DNA of 64,000 bases, from contig NZ_JBBOOE010000001.1 of NCBI RefSeq assembly GCF_038002965.1, forward strand, positions 3,329,001 through 3,393,000. Direction: 5' to 3'. Under the pieces are notes generated by a model that was not told the origin of the DNA, did not search any database, and was given only the letters and a program-made list of their open reading frames with translations. The stretch is from Robertmurraya sp. FSL R5-0851. Its GTDB lineage: Bacteria; Bacillota; Bacilli; Bacillales; Cytobacillaceae. A program made the translations under genes and the position numbers. Within the stretch, counting starts at the first letter, position 1. The number at the start of each line of letters is the position of its first letter. Of the stretch, positions 8,474-19,284 are shown one piece after another.

Positions 8474-10669
8474 CTAATTCATTACTCTGCGAACAGAATA
8501 TATATCAGGAATTTGCTTAATACGTTCCACGACCTTTTGCAAATGACTCACGTTGTTAATGGCAATAGACATATTGATTGTTGCCATCTTATTTCGGTCT
8601 GACTTTCCGGCAACCGCTGATATGTTCGTTTTTGTTTCATTCACTGCCTGTAGGACTTCATTTAATAATCCACTGCGGTCATAACCACTGATTTCAATGT
8701 CTACGTTATATTCTTTTTTATTATTTAAGCCTGTTTCCCATTCAACCGGTATCAATCTAGCTTTTGCATCCTCAGTATCGATGTTTGAACAGTCCGCACG
8801 GTGGACTGAGACACCTCGACCTTTCGTTATAAAGCCAACAATCTCGTCTCCTGGAACAGGACTACAGCATCTTGAAAGTCGGATGAGAAGATTATCTATT
8901 CCCGTTACCCTCACACCTGATTCCCTCTTTTTTGTCGAAGGGAATGACTTTAATTCTGACACTGCATTTGAAATCGTGCTCACTTGCTCAAGGTCTCTCT
9001 TCTTTCTCCATTTCTCAGTCAAGCGATTGGCTACTTGAAGGGCAGTGATCCCGTTATATCCAACGGCTGCATACAAATCATCTTCATGGAAAAAGTTAAA
9101 CTTCTCACTCACTCTTTTTACATTTTCAGCCGTTAAGATTTCCTTTACATCAAAATCCATGCTTTTGATCACTTTCTCAACCTGCTCGCGACCCTTTTCA
9201 ACGTTTTCATCTTTACGTTGCTTCTTAAAAAATTGGCGAATTTTATTTTTCGCTTGTGACGTTTGAGCTAACTTTAACCAGTCTTGACTAGGACCATACG
9301 AATGTTTTGAAGTTAATATCTCGATGATATCCCCTGTTTTCAACTTGTAGTCAAGGGTCACCATCTTACCGTTCACTTTTGCACCAATGGTTTTATTACC
9401 GATTTCAGAGTGGACACGATAAGCAAAGTCGATTGGAACGGAACCCGACGGCAGCTCAAATACATCCCCTTTTGGAGTGAATACAAATACCATATCTGAA
9501 AATAGATCGATTTTTAATGACTCCATAAACTCTTCAGCATTTGCTGTATCGTCTTGGAATTCTAATATCTCTCTAAACCATGTGAGTTTTTCTTCAAGAG
9601 AAGATCCTTCATTAACAGATTTCCCTTCTTTATATGCCCAGTGTGCAGCAATCCCAAATTCAGCAATCTCATGCATATCGAATGTTCGAATCTGAACCTC
9701 TAATGGATCACCTTTAGGTCCAATAACGGTCGTATGAAGAGATTGATACATATTAGGTTTCGGCATGGCAATATAATCTTTAAATCGTCCAGGCATTGGC
9801 TTCCAGCAAGTATGAATGATTCCTAAAACCGCATAACAATCTTTTATCGAATTAACTACAATTCGTATCGCAAGCAAATCATAAATTTCATTGAACTGCT
9901 TGTTTTGTATGGCCATTTTTCTATAGATGCTATATATATGTTTGGGACGACCTGAAATTTCTGCCTTAATTAAAACTTCATCCAGACTAACTCGCATTTC
10001 CTTAATAACATCGTCTAAGTATTGCTCACGTTCTGCACGCTTTTTTTTCATTAAATTTACAATACGGTAATACTGCTGAGGATTTAAGTAACGCAGTGCG
10101 GTATCTTCTAATTCCCACTTAATTTTAGAAATCCCTAAACGATGTGCTAATGGAGCAAAAATTTCTAATGTTTCATTTGAAATACGTCTTTGCTTTTCAA
10201 CTGGCAAATGCTTTAACGTACGCATATTATGGAGACGGTCAGCTAATTTAATTAAAATGACTCGAATGTCTTGAGCCATTGCAACGAACATTTTCCGATG
10301 ATTTTCTGCCTGCTGTTCTTCATGGGACTTATACTTAATCTTTCCAAGCTTTGTTACACCGTCGACAAGCATGGCAACTTCTTCGCCAAATTCCTTTGCT
10401 AAATCTTCAATCGTTACATCTGTATCTTCAACGACGTCATGAAGAAAACCCGAAGCAACCGTAGCAGGGTCCATTTCCAAATCAGCCAATATACCTGCCA
10501 CTTGGATGGGATGAATAATGTACGGTTCACCGGATTTACGATATTGTTCACGATGGGCATGCTTTGCGAATTCATATGCCTTTTTCACATATGCAGCATT
10601 TTCATCATTTAAATATTTCTTCGTTCGATCGATGACTTGTTCGGCGGTCAACACTTGATCATTCGCCAT
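8474..10669 (-). CDS. relA: Bifunctional (p)ppGpp synthetase/hydrolase Rel
   Basis: This long Rel protein (731 residues) makes and degrades (p)ppGpp, the stringent-response alarmone. In order it has an HD hydrolase domain ([15 protein letters not shown], then FLHDVVEDT with the HD and ED residues, about 52-83), a synthetase domain ([38 protein letters not shown]), a TGS domain ([20 protein letters not shown]), a zinc-finger region ([18 protein letters not shown]) and a C-terminal ACT domain. The intact HD motif and the RFKD signature indicate the bifunctional Gram-positive Rel type. The start is ATG with AAAGGTGAT upstream. Confidence 0.97.
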   Translation of the reverse strand: MANDQVLTAEQVIDRTKKYLNDENAAYVKKAYEFAKHAHREQYRKSGEPYIIHPIQVAGILADLEMDPATVASGFLHDVVEDTDVTIEDLAKEFGEEVAMLVDGVTKLGKIKYKSHEEQQAENHRKMFVAMAQDIRVILIKLADRLHNMRTLKHLPVEKQRRISNETLEIFAPLAHRLGISKIKWELEDTALRYLNPQQYYRIVNLMKKKRAEREQYLDDVIKEMRVSLDEVLIKAEISGRPKHIYSIYRKMAIQNKQFNEIYDLLAIRIVVNSIKDCYAVLGIIHTCWKPMPGRFKDYIAMPKPNMYQSLHTTVIGPKGDPLEVQIRTFDMHEIAEFGIAAHWAYKEGKSVNEGSSLEEKLTWFREILEFQDDTANAEEFMESLKIDLFSDMVFVFTPKGDVFELPSGSVPIDFAYRVHSEIGNKTIGAKVNGKMVTLDYKLKTGDIIEILTSKHSYGPSQDWLKLAQTSQAKNKIRQFFKKQRKDENVEKGREQVEKVIKSMDFDVKEILTAENVKRVSEKFNFFHEDDLYAAVGYNGITALQVANRLTEKWRKKRDLEQVSTISNAVSELKSFPSTKKRESGVRVTGIDNLLIRLSRCCSPVPGDEIVGFITKGRGVSVHRADCSNIDTEDAKARLIPVEWETGLNNKKEYNVDIEISGYDRSGLLNEVLQAVNETKTNISAVAGKSDRNKMATINMSIAINNVSHLQKVVERIKQIPDIYSVRRVMN

Positions 10670-10850
10670 ATAATCACCTTTAACTTTCTATGTTACCCCA
10701 TGAATGTGAGGATTATTTTTTTATTAAAAATAAAACTAATATTGTTACTATTATCGAAAAAAAAACTCGATATGTAAAGGGAAAGCCTGTTATTTTTCTG
10801 GGAGAATTAAAAATAATGTCGAATCATGTCAATTTCGATCCACATATATG

Positions 10851-10882
10851 AAAAAAAGCGCAACGATTGCTGCGCTTTTTTG
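10851..10882 (-). terminator. Terminator downstream of apt
   Basis: On the minus strand AAAAGCGCAGCAATCGTTGC-GCTTTTTTT forms a stem of about eight pairs followed by a T-run. It ends the recJ-apt transcript; the remaining 170 bases to relA would hold the relA promoter. Confidence 0.85.
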
Positions 10883-10888
10883 TCAATT

Positions 10889-11401
10889 TTAGTATTCCAT
10901 TAACGTTAAAATATCATATCCATCTAATTTGTTTCTTCCATCTAAATAAGTTAACTCAATTAAGAAGGCGATTCCTGCAACAACTCCACCTAATTGCTCA
11001 ACAAGTTTAATCGTCGCATCAATCGTTCCGCCTGTTGCCAACAAATCATCCGTGATTAATACACGTTGCCCTGGCTTAATCGCATCTTTATGGATGGTTA
11101 AAACGTCACTACCATACTCAAGACCGTAGTTTACTTTCACTGTTTCTCTTGGTAGTTTTCCTTCTTTTCTAACTGGAGCAAATCCTACCCCTAGAGAGTA
11201 AGCTACTGGGCACCCAATAATAAAACCACGAGCTTCTGGGCCTACTACGATATCAATATTTCTTTGTTTTGCATAATCTACGATACGATCGGTTGCGTAA
11301 CGGTACGCTTCCCCGTTATCCATTAATGTTGTGATATCCTTAAATTTAATTCCTGGCTTTGGCCAATCTTCTACAATCGTTACAAACTTCTTTAAATCCA
11401 T
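10889..11401 (-). CDS. apt: Adenine phosphoribosyltransferase
   Basis: Apt converts adenine and PRPP into AMP in purine salvage. The 170-residue length is standard. The PRPP-binding motif [17 protein letters not shown] (about residues 117-133) and the adenine-site loop [15 protein letters not shown] are clear. The ATG overlaps the recJ stop codon by one base (TAATG), so apt should be translationally coupled to recJ. A terminator follows and separates apt from relA. Confidence 0.98.
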   Translation of the reverse strand: MDLKKFVTIVEDWPKPGIKFKDITTLMDNGEAYRYATDRIVDYAKQRNIDIVVGPEARGFIIGCPVAYSLGVGFAPVRKEGKLPRETVKVNYGLEYGSDVLTIHKDAIKPGQRVLITDDLLATGGTIDATIKLVEQLGGVVAGIAFLIELTYLDGRNKLDGYDILTLMEY

Positions 11402-13755
11402 TACTTTACTTCCTCCTCAATTTCCACCGAGCCGCGAATACATTCATCCAACCAGGAGTGAAGTACCTGATAGGAGGAATATAATAATTCTTGTTCAAGC
11501 GCTAAATCTTCTTGTTTTTTCTGATATGTTTTAGAGCTCGCTAGATCTCGTTTATGACTGCTAGTGTTAAGTGTAATAAATCCATTGTTTATTTTAACAA
11601 AATCTAATTCAAAAAACACCTGTGACATAAAATCAATTGTTTCTCTTGACCAGCCACGGTATTTAGCTAACTCATCACCGTATTTTTTCAAATCAAAAGG
11701 GGCCTTTTTTGATAAAAACGCATAATACCATTTGAAATGATCTCGTGTTGGTATCGTACTAAAAAAGTCGCTTGCCTCTTTGTAAAAATGGGCATAAATT
11801 CTAGCAGGCTTCTTCCCTTTCAGTAATGAAGTCAACAATTCCTTCGATGTTGGGAGATCATATAAAACTACATACTGATCATCAATGTCTATATTTCTAG
11901 CTTGCTCAACCGTTTCAATAAGATGTAAATGTTCCGAAAGTGACTGTTTTATTTTCTCTGAAATATCATTATTAAAACTAATCCACTTGCTAGATGGAAT
12001 TATTTCTTTCAGCTTGCCAACCTGCTTTATTCCACGATAATCAAATAATTGCCATTCATTTATGGCCAAATCATGTAAAAAGATTTGGGGCTTCCTTATA
12101 TTATTCCATTCGTTTATAGACAATTCCCCTACGACTGAAAGCTTCGAATGAGGTGATATATGATCTACTTTTTCACCTAGATGAAAACCGATTCCATCAA
12201 GAATCACACCTTCATGTTCTAGACTTAGTTTTAAATGGTTTTGATTGGCGCCGATTTTCTTAATTTGTGAAATATTAGCATCTTTTAACAAAATCTTTGG
12301 TTTTTTATTGCTTGTCCCAAATGGTGCAAGAAGTTGTAGTTCTTCTAATCCAGTTAATTGAACATCTTTTATCGACATTTCTAAATCAACTGCTGTGATT
12401 GGGATAAAATCTTCCTCAGACAATTGATTTACTGCCAGCTCATTTAATCTGAATCTTAATTCATCCACATGCTCAAGTTTTAGTGTCATTCCTGCTGCCA
12501 TAGGATGTCCACCAAAATGAGGTAGAATTTCTCTACATGTGGAAAGATTTTTAAATAAATCAAATCCTTCAATGCTTCTAGCCGAGCCTTTTGCTATCCC
12601 TTTCTCACGATCAAAGCTTAAAACAATCGTCGGACGGTAAAAGGCTTCTACTAATCTAGATGCAACAATTCCAACTACTCCAGCATTCCAGCCCTCTTGA
12701 CCAACAACAATGACAGAATTTTCCTCTATAGGATAGAGATCATTCACTTGTTGGATCGCTTCCTCTGCAATGCTCGATACAATACGTTGTCGTTCCTTAT
12801 TGTACGAATCGATTTCTTCTGCGAGCATTTGCGCTTCATCCAGGTCTTCGGATAAAAGTAAATGTAATGCTGGATCCGCTGAGTCTAACCGACCTACAGC
12901 ATTGATTCGAGGTCCTATTGTAAAACCAATCGTTTCCTCATCTATGGTTTGCTGTTCAATACCAGCTTGTTTACACAGGGCCTTAATCCCTGCTCTACTA
13001 CTGCTTCTTATCTTTTTTAACCCTCTTTTTACTAGATAGCGATTCTCATCAATCAGAGGGACAAGATCAGCAATCGTTCCAATCGCTACGAACTCAAGTA
13101 AATGCTCTGGAAGTTGTCCTAGTAAGGCGTGGGATAGCTTAAGCGCTACTCCTACTCCTGCCAACTCCTTGAAAGGATATGAACTTCCCGGTAGCTTTGG
13201 ATGAATAATTGCTAATGCTTCTGGGAGAATAGGACCTGGTTCATGATGATCCGTAATAATCAAATCAACACCAAGATCCTTTAAAACACTTGCCTCATGT
13301 ACAGCGGAGATACCAGTATCTACTGTAATTATTAGTTTCACTCCACTTTCGTGAGCATGACGAAAAGCCGGTTCGTTTGGACCGTACCCTTCTGTAAAAC
13401 GATTCGGAATATAAAAATCGACAACTGCGCCTAATTCCTTTAATGTAAGCATCATGACAGATGTACTCGTTACACCATCAGCATCATAATCACCAAAAAT
13501 TAAGATCGGCTCTTGGGTTTCAATTGCTTGATGAATTCTATTAACCGCAATGTCCATCCCTGTTAAAAGGTAAGGGTCATAGCATTGCTCTACATGTTCA
13601 TACAAAAAATTTTTAGCTAGAGATGCTGTATTTAATCCCCTTCGTACGAGCAAAGAAGCAACAAGAGGAGAGATCTTCAATTCGCTACAAAGCTCTTTCA
13701 CTTCGTCTTCACTGTTATGCTGTTGAACACTCCAGCGTGATTTTGGCTTTAACAT
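11401..13755 (-). CDS. recJ: Single-stranded-DNA-specific exonuclease RecJ
   Basis: RecJ is a 5'-3' ssDNA exonuclease of the DHH superfamily used in recombination and mismatch repair. The 784 residues include the DHH catalytic motifs [12 protein letters not shown] (about residue 83), [15 protein letters not shown] and the [11 protein letters not shown] motif of the DHHA1 domain, followed by an OB fold and the Firmicute-type C-terminal extension, which accounts for the length above the E. coli protein. It is coupled to apt downstream. Confidence 0.97.
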   Translation of the reverse strand: MLKPKSRWSVQQHNSEDEVKELCSELKISPLVASLLVRRGLNTASLAKNFLYEHVEQCYDPYLLTGMDIAVNRIHQAIETQEPILIFGDYDADGVTSTSVMMLTLKELGAVVDFYIPNRFTEGYGPNEPAFRHAHESGVKLIITVDTGISAVHEASVLKDLGVDLIITDHHEPGPILPEALAIIHPKLPGSSYPFKELAGVGVALKLSHALLGQLPEHLLEFVAIGTIADLVPLIDENRYLVKRGLKKIRSSSRAGIKALCKQAGIEQQTIDEETIGFTIGPRINAVGRLDSADPALHLLLSEDLDEAQMLAEEIDSYNKERQRIVSSIAEEAIQQVNDLYPIEENSVIVVGQEGWNAGVVGIVASRLVEAFYRPTIVLSFDREKGIAKGSARSIEGFDLFKNLSTCREILPHFGGHPMAAGMTLKLEHVDELRFRLNELAVNQLSEEDFIPITAVDLEMSIKDVQLTGLEELQLLAPFGTSNKKPKILLKDANISQIKKIGANQNHLKLSLEHEGVILDGIGFHLGEKVDHISPHSKLSVVGELSINEWNNIRKPQIFLHDLAINEWQLFDYRGIKQVGKLKEIIPSSKWISFNNDISEKIKQSLSEHLHLIETVEQARNIDIDDQYVVLYDLPTSKELLTSLLKGKKPARIYAHFYKEASDFFSTIPTRDHFKWYYAFLSKKAPFDLKKYGDELAKYRGWSRETIDFMSQVFFELDFVKINNGFITLNTSSHKRDLASSKTYQKKQEDLALEQELLYSSYQVLHSWLDECIRGSVEIEEEVK

Positions 13756-13833
13756 TCCTTCACCCCTTAGCTTTTCTATTATACTTTAGGCAGTCTACTG
13801 TTTCAATGGAATGGTTTCCCCAGTTAGCAAATA

Positions 13834-13862
13834 AAAGAAGCCTGCTTTCAAGCAGACTGCTC
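13834..13862 (-). terminator. Terminator downstream of the CDF transporter gene
   Basis: On the minus strand GTCTGCTTGAAAGCAGGC is followed by TTCTTTTATTT. It lies immediately after the transporter stop codon. Confidence 0.75.
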
Positions 13863-13863
13863 T

Positions 13864-14778
13864 TTAATCAGATGTAATTTCACTATTATCCGGATTATAG
13901 GGATTGATATGTACAAACACATTTTCAACATGTCTTTCTTCCATTAGCTTTTGTTTTACCTTTTTCCCAACTCGATGCCCTTCTTCGACTGTTATATAAG
14001 GATCGACAGATATTTTTATATCAATAATCACATAGTGCCCGTGTTCCCTTGCGTGTAGTTCATCAATTTTTTTGACCTCTGGTATGCTTTCAACAATCTT
14101 TCGAAGCTCGATTGTATCTTCTTCATGTAAAACATGATCAAGAGCATTATGAATCGATTCACTCCCCAGTTTCCAAGCTAATTTTAAAATAAGAATGGAT
14201 ACAAATAACCCAGCTACAGGATCTGCATACACGAGCCAGCCAATGGCAAGCTTGTCTCCTAAAATGGCGCAGCCAATCCCTACCAATGCCGCTAAAGACG
14301 AATACACATCTGACCGGTGATCATATGCGGTTACAATTAATGCATCACTGTTTAATTTCTTCCCCATCTTGTAGGTATAACGGAACATTGCCTCTTTAAT
14401 GGCAATAGATACAATAACAGCCACAAGAGCAATAAGTTTAGGGGCTTCAATCGGTTGGAAAAACGCTTGGAAAGAAGATTTTCCAATCTCGAACCCAACT
14501 AAAACCAATAATACAGCAACAATAATGGCCGCGATCGACTCCGCCTTGCCATGTCCGTAAGGATGATCTTCATCCGGTGGTTGTTTAGCAGCACGCAGTC
14601 CAATAAATACGGCTAAGGAACCCGCTACATCTGAAGCCGAATTAACCGCGTCAGCAACTAAAGCCCGACTGTTTGCATACACACCAATTACCCATTTAAA
14701 GATAGCTAAAACTAAATTTCCGATAATCCCTATGATTGCTACAAATTCAGCCTTCTTAAATCGCTCTTGATTTTCCAA
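13864..14778 (-). CDS. Cation diffusion facilitator family transporter
   Basis: This 304-residue membrane protein is a CDF-family metal/proton antiporter, probably exporting a divalent cation such as Zn, Mn or Fe. Several membrane helices are visible. The metal-site residues are in ALVADAVNSASD (helix 2) and AYDHRSDVYSS (helix 5), with the family motif HPYGHGKAE after helix 2. A cytoplasmic C-terminal dimerisation domain ends in HVFVHINPYNP. It has its own terminator. B. subtilis has no CDF gene at this spot between secDF and recJ, so this is a lineage-specific neighbour. The substrate cannot be told from sequence alone. Confidence 0.93.
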   Translation of the reverse strand: MENQERFKKAEFVAIIGIIGNLVLAIFKWVIGVYANSRALVADAVNSASDVAGSLAVFIGLRAAKQPPDEDHPYGHGKAESIAAIIVAVLLVLVGFEIGKSSFQAFFQPIEAPKLIALVAVIVSIAIKEAMFRYTYKMGKKLNSDALIVTAYDHRSDVYSSLAALVGIGCAILGDKLAIGWLVYADPVAGLFVSILILKLAWKLGSESIHNALDHVLHEEDTIELRKIVESIPEVKKIDELHAREHGHYVIIDIKISVDPYITVEEGHRVGKKVKQKLMEERHVENVFVHINPYNPDNSEITSD

Positions 14779-14835
14779 TACTTAACTCTCCTTCAACCCA
14801 TTCACTACCAATAGTGTAACCAAAAAATCCGTTTC

Positions 14836-14875
14836 AAAAAGAGAAACCACAGAGAAATATTCCCTGTGGTTCTAA
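14836..14875 (-). terminator. Terminator downstream of secDF
   Basis: On the minus strand the stem AACCACAG / CTGTGGTT is followed by TCTCTTTTT just after the secDF stop codon. Confidence 0.8.
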
Positions 14876-14877
14876 AA

Positions 14878-17142
14878 TTAAACCTGTGGCTCGTCTGTTC
14901 TTTCTCTTTTTACTTTTTCAGTAATTAGAACTCCCTTTTGCTTAAGTTCTTTTGCTTTCATCACTAGCCAAAGTTGAGCAGCGATAAAAATAGAAGAATA
15001 TACACCAACAACTAATCCTATTAGCAATGCTAATGAGAAATTAAGAATGGAGGAACTTCCGAATAGTAATAAAGCAACAACAGCAATAACTACGGTTAAC
15101 ACCGTATTTACTGATCTTCCTAATGTTTGACGTAAACTACTATTAACAACATCAGCAAGTTCTCCATAAGCTTTAATTCTCTTTTTCTTAGCTAAGTTTT
15201 CTCTCATTCGGTCAAATGTTACGATTGTATCATTGATTGAGTAACCAACAATGGTTAAGACGGCTGCAATAAACGTCAAGTCTACCTCTAGTCTTGTAAA
15301 GCTAAACAAAACAATAATGAAGAAAACATCATGTAAGAGGGCGACAATTGCAGCAAGAGCCATTCTCCACTCAAAACGAATTGATACATAAAGGATAATT
15401 CCAATGGATGCTATGGCTACAGCAATCATTGCATTTTTAGCTAACTCTTTTCCAACCACTGGGGAAACCGTGCTGATATTCGGTTCTGAACCGTACAATT
15501 CTTTAAAATGCGCTTTTAGCTCAGCAATTTCTTCTTTTGCTAGAACGCCTAAAAAGCGAACCACAGCAACGTCATTATTGTCTCCAGACATGACAATATT
15601 TTCAGCTTCAAGATCAAATTTTGCAAATTCTTCTTTTAATTGTTCGGTTTCAATTGGCTTATCGGACGGTACTTCCACTCTCGTTCCACTTGCAAAGTCG
15701 ATTCCTAGATTTAGCTTAAACAAGATAAGAACGACCAGTCCGACTGAGAATAACACACCTGAAATGGTAAAGATGATTTTATGATTTTTCACAAAATCCC
15801 ATCGATCGAATCTGGTTGGTAAATCGATGGCATCGTATCCCTCTGAAATATCTTTCATATCTTTCTTTCTAACACCAAGCCAAGTAGGGCGTTGATCTAA
15901 GAAACCGCTTTTCACCCACAAACCAAGCAATAGACGTGAGGCAAAAACAGCTGTGAGGAAGCTTCCTAGAATCGAGATAATTAACATGGTTGCAAACCCT
16001 TTAACAGAGCTTGTCCCATAGGCGAACAATACACCAGCCGCAATAATGGTCGTGATGTTCGAGTCAAAAATGGTCCAAAATGCACCTTTACTTCCAACTT
16101 CAAATGCTGACTTAACCGTTCTTCCAACCTTTAATTCTTCTTTAATTCTTTCATACGTAATAATATTGGCGTCTACAGCCATACCTACCCCGAGGATCAG
16201 AGCTGCTATTCCTGGTAAAGTTAACACTCCATTCATCCAATCGAAGATCACAAGAATCAGGTAAATATAAAGAGATAGGGTAATAACAGCAATAAATCCT
16301 GGGAAACGATAATAGAAAAGCATGAACAAGAAGATAACACTTATTCCTACGATTCCAGCAAACACCGTTTCATTTAAGGCTTCTTCCCCGAATTGAGCAC
16401 CAACTGAGGTTGAATACACTTCGGTAAGCTTAACTGGCAGGGCTCCTGCATTTAACAAGGAAGCTAATGTCTTTGCCTCTTCTAATTCAAAATTACCTAC
16501 AATAGAAACCGTATCTTGATTAAATACTTGATTTACATTTGGATTAGAGAGGAATTTCGGCTCTTCCTTGGCAAGTTCCGCTTGATAGGAATCTTTCCCT
16601 TCTTCAAAGTCTAACCATATGATTAATTGATTTTGAGGAGCCATTCCAACAATTTCTTGTGTTACTTCTCGAAATTTATCCGCACTCTTTAACTGTAAAG
16701 AAATGCTCGGTTTATTGTTTTCATCAAAGGTTTGCTTGGCACCACCCTCTACTAAATCGGTACCATCCATCATGATTTCGTCATTAGCATTTCGGAATGT
16801 TAAATTCGCTTCTGTTGAGAGAATTTCACGTGCTTTTGTCTGGTCAGATACACCGGCAAGCTGAACACGAATCCGATTATCACCTTCAATTTGAATGACC
16901 GGCTCGCTTACCCCAAGCACGTTTATTCGATTATCTAACGCCTCAACCGTACTATTTAATACTTCTTGGTCAATCTCTTGGCCTTTTTTAGCAGGTTTCA
17001 CTTCGTAGAGAACCTCAAATCCTCCTTGAAGGTCCAAACCTAGTTTTATATTTTTTAAAATACTATTTGTAGTTGTCCCAATTGTACTTGCAAAGAGAAG
17101 CAGCAATAACAAAAAGGCCACAATTCTACTGCGTTTGACCAT
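14878..17142 (-). CDS. secDF: Protein translocase SecDF, natural fusion
   Basis: SecDF is the proton-driven accessory of the SecYEG translocon that pulls preproteins out of the membrane. This 754-residue protein is a SecD-SecF fusion, as in B. subtilis. The SecD half has the N-terminal helix, the GLDLQGGFEVLYEV motif and six helices with GMAVDANIITYERIKEE. The SecF half begins near residue 450 with LGIDFASGTRVEV and has GYSINDTIVTFDRMREN. I take the ATG of MVKRSR, which has AAGGAGG upstream; an in-frame extension of 15 codons lacks a ribosome binding site and does not look like SecD. Twelve membrane segments are expected. Confidence 0.97.
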   Translation of the reverse strand: MVKRSRIVAFLLLLLLFASTIGTTTNSILKNIKLGLDLQGGFEVLYEVKPAKKGQEIDQEVLNSTVEALDNRINVLGVSEPVIQIEGDNRIRVQLAGVSDQTKAREILSTEANLTFRNANDEIMMDGTDLVEGGAKQTFDENNKPSISLQLKSADKFREVTQEIVGMAPQNQLIIWLDFEEGKDSYQAELAKEEPKFLSNPNVNQVFNQDTVSIVGNFELEEAKTLASLLNAGALPVKLTEVYSTSVGAQFGEEALNETVFAGIVGISVIFLFMLFYYRFPGFIAVITLSLYIYLILVIFDWMNGVLTLPGIAALILGVGMAVDANIITYERIKEELKVGRTVKSAFEVGSKGAFWTIFDSNITTIIAAGVLFAYGTSSVKGFATMLIISILGSFLTAVFASRLLLGLWVKSGFLDQRPTWLGVRKKDMKDISEGYDAIDLPTRFDRWDFVKNHKIIFTISGVLFSVGLVVLILFKLNLGIDFASGTRVEVPSDKPIETEQLKEEFAKFDLEAENIVMSGDNNDVAVVRFLGVLAKEEIAELKAHFKELYGSEPNISTVSPVVGKELAKNAMIAVAIASIGIILYVSIRFEWRMALAAIVALLHDVFFIIVLFSFTRLEVDLTFIAAVLTIVGYSINDTIVTFDRMRENLAKKKRIKAYGELADVVNSSLRQTLGRSVNTVLTVVIAVVALLLFGSSSILNFSLALLIGLVVGVYSSIFIAAQLWLVMKAKELKQKGVLITEKVKRERTDEPQV

Positions 17143-17262
17143 TATGTATAAATCCTCCTTAAAATGTAACCGAGCAAGTATCACCATACTACCTGCTGTA
17201 TTTTCTATACTAATATTATGAAACAGATAGGAATTAGTGTCAATTTATGGACGAGTATGTAC

Positions 17263-17559
17263 TTATTTCAATAATTCCCTTCTTTCTTCATCATTCGCAA
17301 GTGAAAACTCATCGGACTTAAATGCCTCCACAGTCGCATAGTTCATATATTCTCCTACATTTACAGAAAGAATATCTGAGACCACCTCATAGAGCTTCAC
17401 GTCCTCCTTTGGTTTTCTCCATTTCTTCTTTCTTAAGAACTCCCAAAGACTTTCTTGACTGATCGTCCCATACCCGAGAAGGGAAAACTCTTCTATCTTA
17501 CTAATTAATGCTGGGTGTACTTCTTTACGAAAACGATCGTAATTATGGCCGATTTCCAT
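17263..17559 (-). CDS. comN: Post-transcriptional regulator ComN (YrzD)
   Basis: This 98-residue cytoplasmic protein matches ComN/YrzD, which in B. subtilis lies between spoVB and secDF and controls accumulation of comE mRNA. It starts MEIGHNYDRFRKEVHPALIS and contains EEFSLLGYGTISQESLWEFL and KKWRKPKEDVKLYEVV. The ATG is preceded by AGGAGG nine bases upstream; a 27-codon upstream extension has no ribosome binding site and is not counted. The protein length equals that of the B. subtilis orthologue as I remember it. Confidence 0.88.
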   Translation of the reverse strand: MEIGHNYDRFRKEVHPALISKIEEFSLLGYGTISQESLWEFLRKKKWRKPKEDVKLYEVVSDILSVNVGEYMNYATVEAFKSDEFSLANDEERRELLK

Positions 17560-17689
17560 ATCGAGCCGCCTCCTAATACTAGAGTATAAAATATAGAGAA
17601 ATTTATAAGTCCTTGTCATGCTTTGTCCACATAGGTGCATATAGTTAATTGTATATGATTATACCTATTTTGAGAAGGCAGGTAACGAG

Positions 17690-19252
17690 ATGTCAAAGTT
17701 TTTAAAAGGAACCATAATTTTGTTAGTTGCCGGCTTTGTAACAAGAGTTCTTGGTTTTATTAATAGGATTGTGATTGCAAGGTTTATAGGCGAAGAAGGT
17801 GTTGGATTATATATGATGGCCTTTCCGACACTTATTCTTGTTGTCACTCTCACACAACTAGGCCTACCGGTGGCTATTTCAAAAAATATTGCAGAAGCAG
17901 AGGCGCAAGGTGATACAAAGAAAATAAAACAAATACTTATTGTTTCTTTGGCAACAACCTTTACTTTATCCCTCATCTTTACTCCTGCTCTATTTATTCT
18001 TGCACCGTACTTATCAGAAACTCTTTTTACAGATCCACGCACACATTTACCATTGCTCGCGATTGCTCCAATCATTCCAATCGTTGCACTTTCTTCTGTG
18101 CTAAGAGGATATTTCCAAGGCAGACAAAATATGAGACCTTCTGCTATTTCACAAGTGATTGAACAAGCGGCTAGAATCACATTGATAGCAGTATTAACAA
18201 ATATGTTTATGCCATATGGAGTAGAATACGCAGCAGCAGGAGCGATGGTTGCATCTGTAATTGGAGAGCTTATCTCATTGATTTATCTGGTTACTTCATT
18301 TAAGCTCAAGAAACAATTTCGAGTTAGAAAGAAATTTTTCAAGCATGTGCAAGAAGGAAAATCAACGTTTCATGAACTGATGGGCGTTGCTTTACCAACG
18401 TTAGGAAGTCGGATGATTGGTTCGATTGCGTGGTTTTTTGAACCGATTGTCGTCTCACATAGCTTAGCTATTGCTGGTGTTGCGGCCATTACTGCAACTA
18501 AGCAATATGGGGCATTAACAGGGTTTGCTATGCCGCTTTTACTATTGCCCTCGTTTATTACTTTATCGCTGTCCACGTCGCTCGTTCCGGCAATCAGTGA
18601 AGCAAATTCACAGAACAATAAAAAGCTGATTGAATATCGACTACAACAAGCACTACGCTTTGCTTTTTTAACGGGTGGATTATCCGTCGTAATCCTCTAT
18701 GTTCTAGCAGAACCACTTATGGAAGTAATGTATGGATCTTCAAATGGAGCGTACTTTATTCAAATCATGGCACCTTTCTTCCTTTTCTACTACTATCAAG
18801 GGCCATTACAAGCTACCCTGCAAGCACTTGATTTAGCAAGGGCTGCTATGATTAACTCTCTCTTTGGTTCCGTTGTAAAAACAGCTGTTATATTTTTATT
18901 AGCAAGTCAGCCAAGCTTCGGCATTAAAGGGGCTGCGTTAGGAATCGTTTTCGGCTTTTTAGTGGTTACACTCCTTCATTTCGCAACGGTTTTGAAGAAG
19001 ATTTCTTTCACCTTTTATATTTGGGATTATTTACTAACATTTGCTAGTATGGGTGTTTCCGGATGGGCTGGTTTATCGGTCTATAACTATTTCAAAGGGG
19101 ACTTGCCTTTATCACTCAACGTAATTGTAAGTTGCGTGATTATTACTGTAAGCTATACACTACTTGTTATCATTGCTGGACAAATTAAAAAAGAAGAAAT
19201 GATCCGAGTACCAGTTATTGGAAACGTATTATCAAAACTTATTATGCGTTAA
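17690..19252 (+). CDS. spoVB: Stage V sporulation protein B, MOP-superfamily flippase
   Basis: SpoVB is a polytopic membrane protein of the MOP (MATE/MurJ/Wzx) exporter superfamily needed for spore cortex synthesis, most likely by flipping lipid-linked peptidoglycan precursor. The 520 residues contain about fourteen hydrophobic segments, the N-terminal LLVAGFVTRVLGFINRIVIA block, and the polar GVALPTLGSRMIGSI region before helix 7. It is divergent from comN with a 130-base gap that must hold both promoters. A bidirectional terminator follows. Confidence 0.95.
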   Translation: MSKFLKGTIILLVAGFVTRVLGFINRIVIARFIGEEGVGLYMMAFPTLILVVTLTQLGLPVAISKNIAEAEAQGDTKKIKQILIVSLATTFTLSLIFTPALFILAPYLSETLFTDPRTHLPLLAIAPIIPIVALSSVLRGYFQGRQNMRPSAISQVIEQAARITLIAVLTNMFMPYGVEYAAAGAMVASVIGELISLIYLVTSFKLKKQFRVRKKFFKHVQEGKSTFHELMGVALPTLGSRMIGSIAWFFEPIVVSHSLAIAGVAAITATKQYGALTGFAMPLLLLPSFITLSLSTSLVPAISEANSQNNKKLIEYRLQQALRFAFLTGGLSVVILYVLAEPLMEVMYGSSNGAYFIQIMAPFFLFYYYQGPLQATLQALDLARAAMINSLFGSVVKTAVIFLLASQPSFGIKGAALGIVFGFLVVTLLHFATVLKKISFTFYIWDYLLTFASMGVSGWAGLSVYNYFKGDLPLSLNVIVSCVIITVSYTLLVIIAGQIKKEEMIRVPVIGNVLSKLIMR

Positions 19253-19284
19253 AAAAGAGGTGACTGATTCTCACCTCTTTTTTG
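19251..19284. terminator. Bidirectional terminator between spoVB and the DUF421 gene
   Basis: AAAAAAGAGGTGA / TCACCTCTTTTTT with a 7-base loop begins at the end of the spoVB stop codon and contains the last codons of the DUF421 gene on the other strand. Confidence 0.9.

Noticed and set aside
10812..10852. Eleven-codon ORF after GGGAGA in the relA-apt gap
   Set aside because: It is too short and reaches into the terminator; nothing supports translation.
17143..17187. Fifteen-codon N-terminal extension of SecDF
   Set aside because: The extension lacks a ribosome binding site, while MVKRSR has AAGGAGG upstream and matches the usual SecD N-terminus.
17665..18180. 171-codon ORF on the minus strand opposite spoVB
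   Set aside because: It is antisense to the conserved N-terminal part of spoVB, has no family resemblance and no ribosome binding site.
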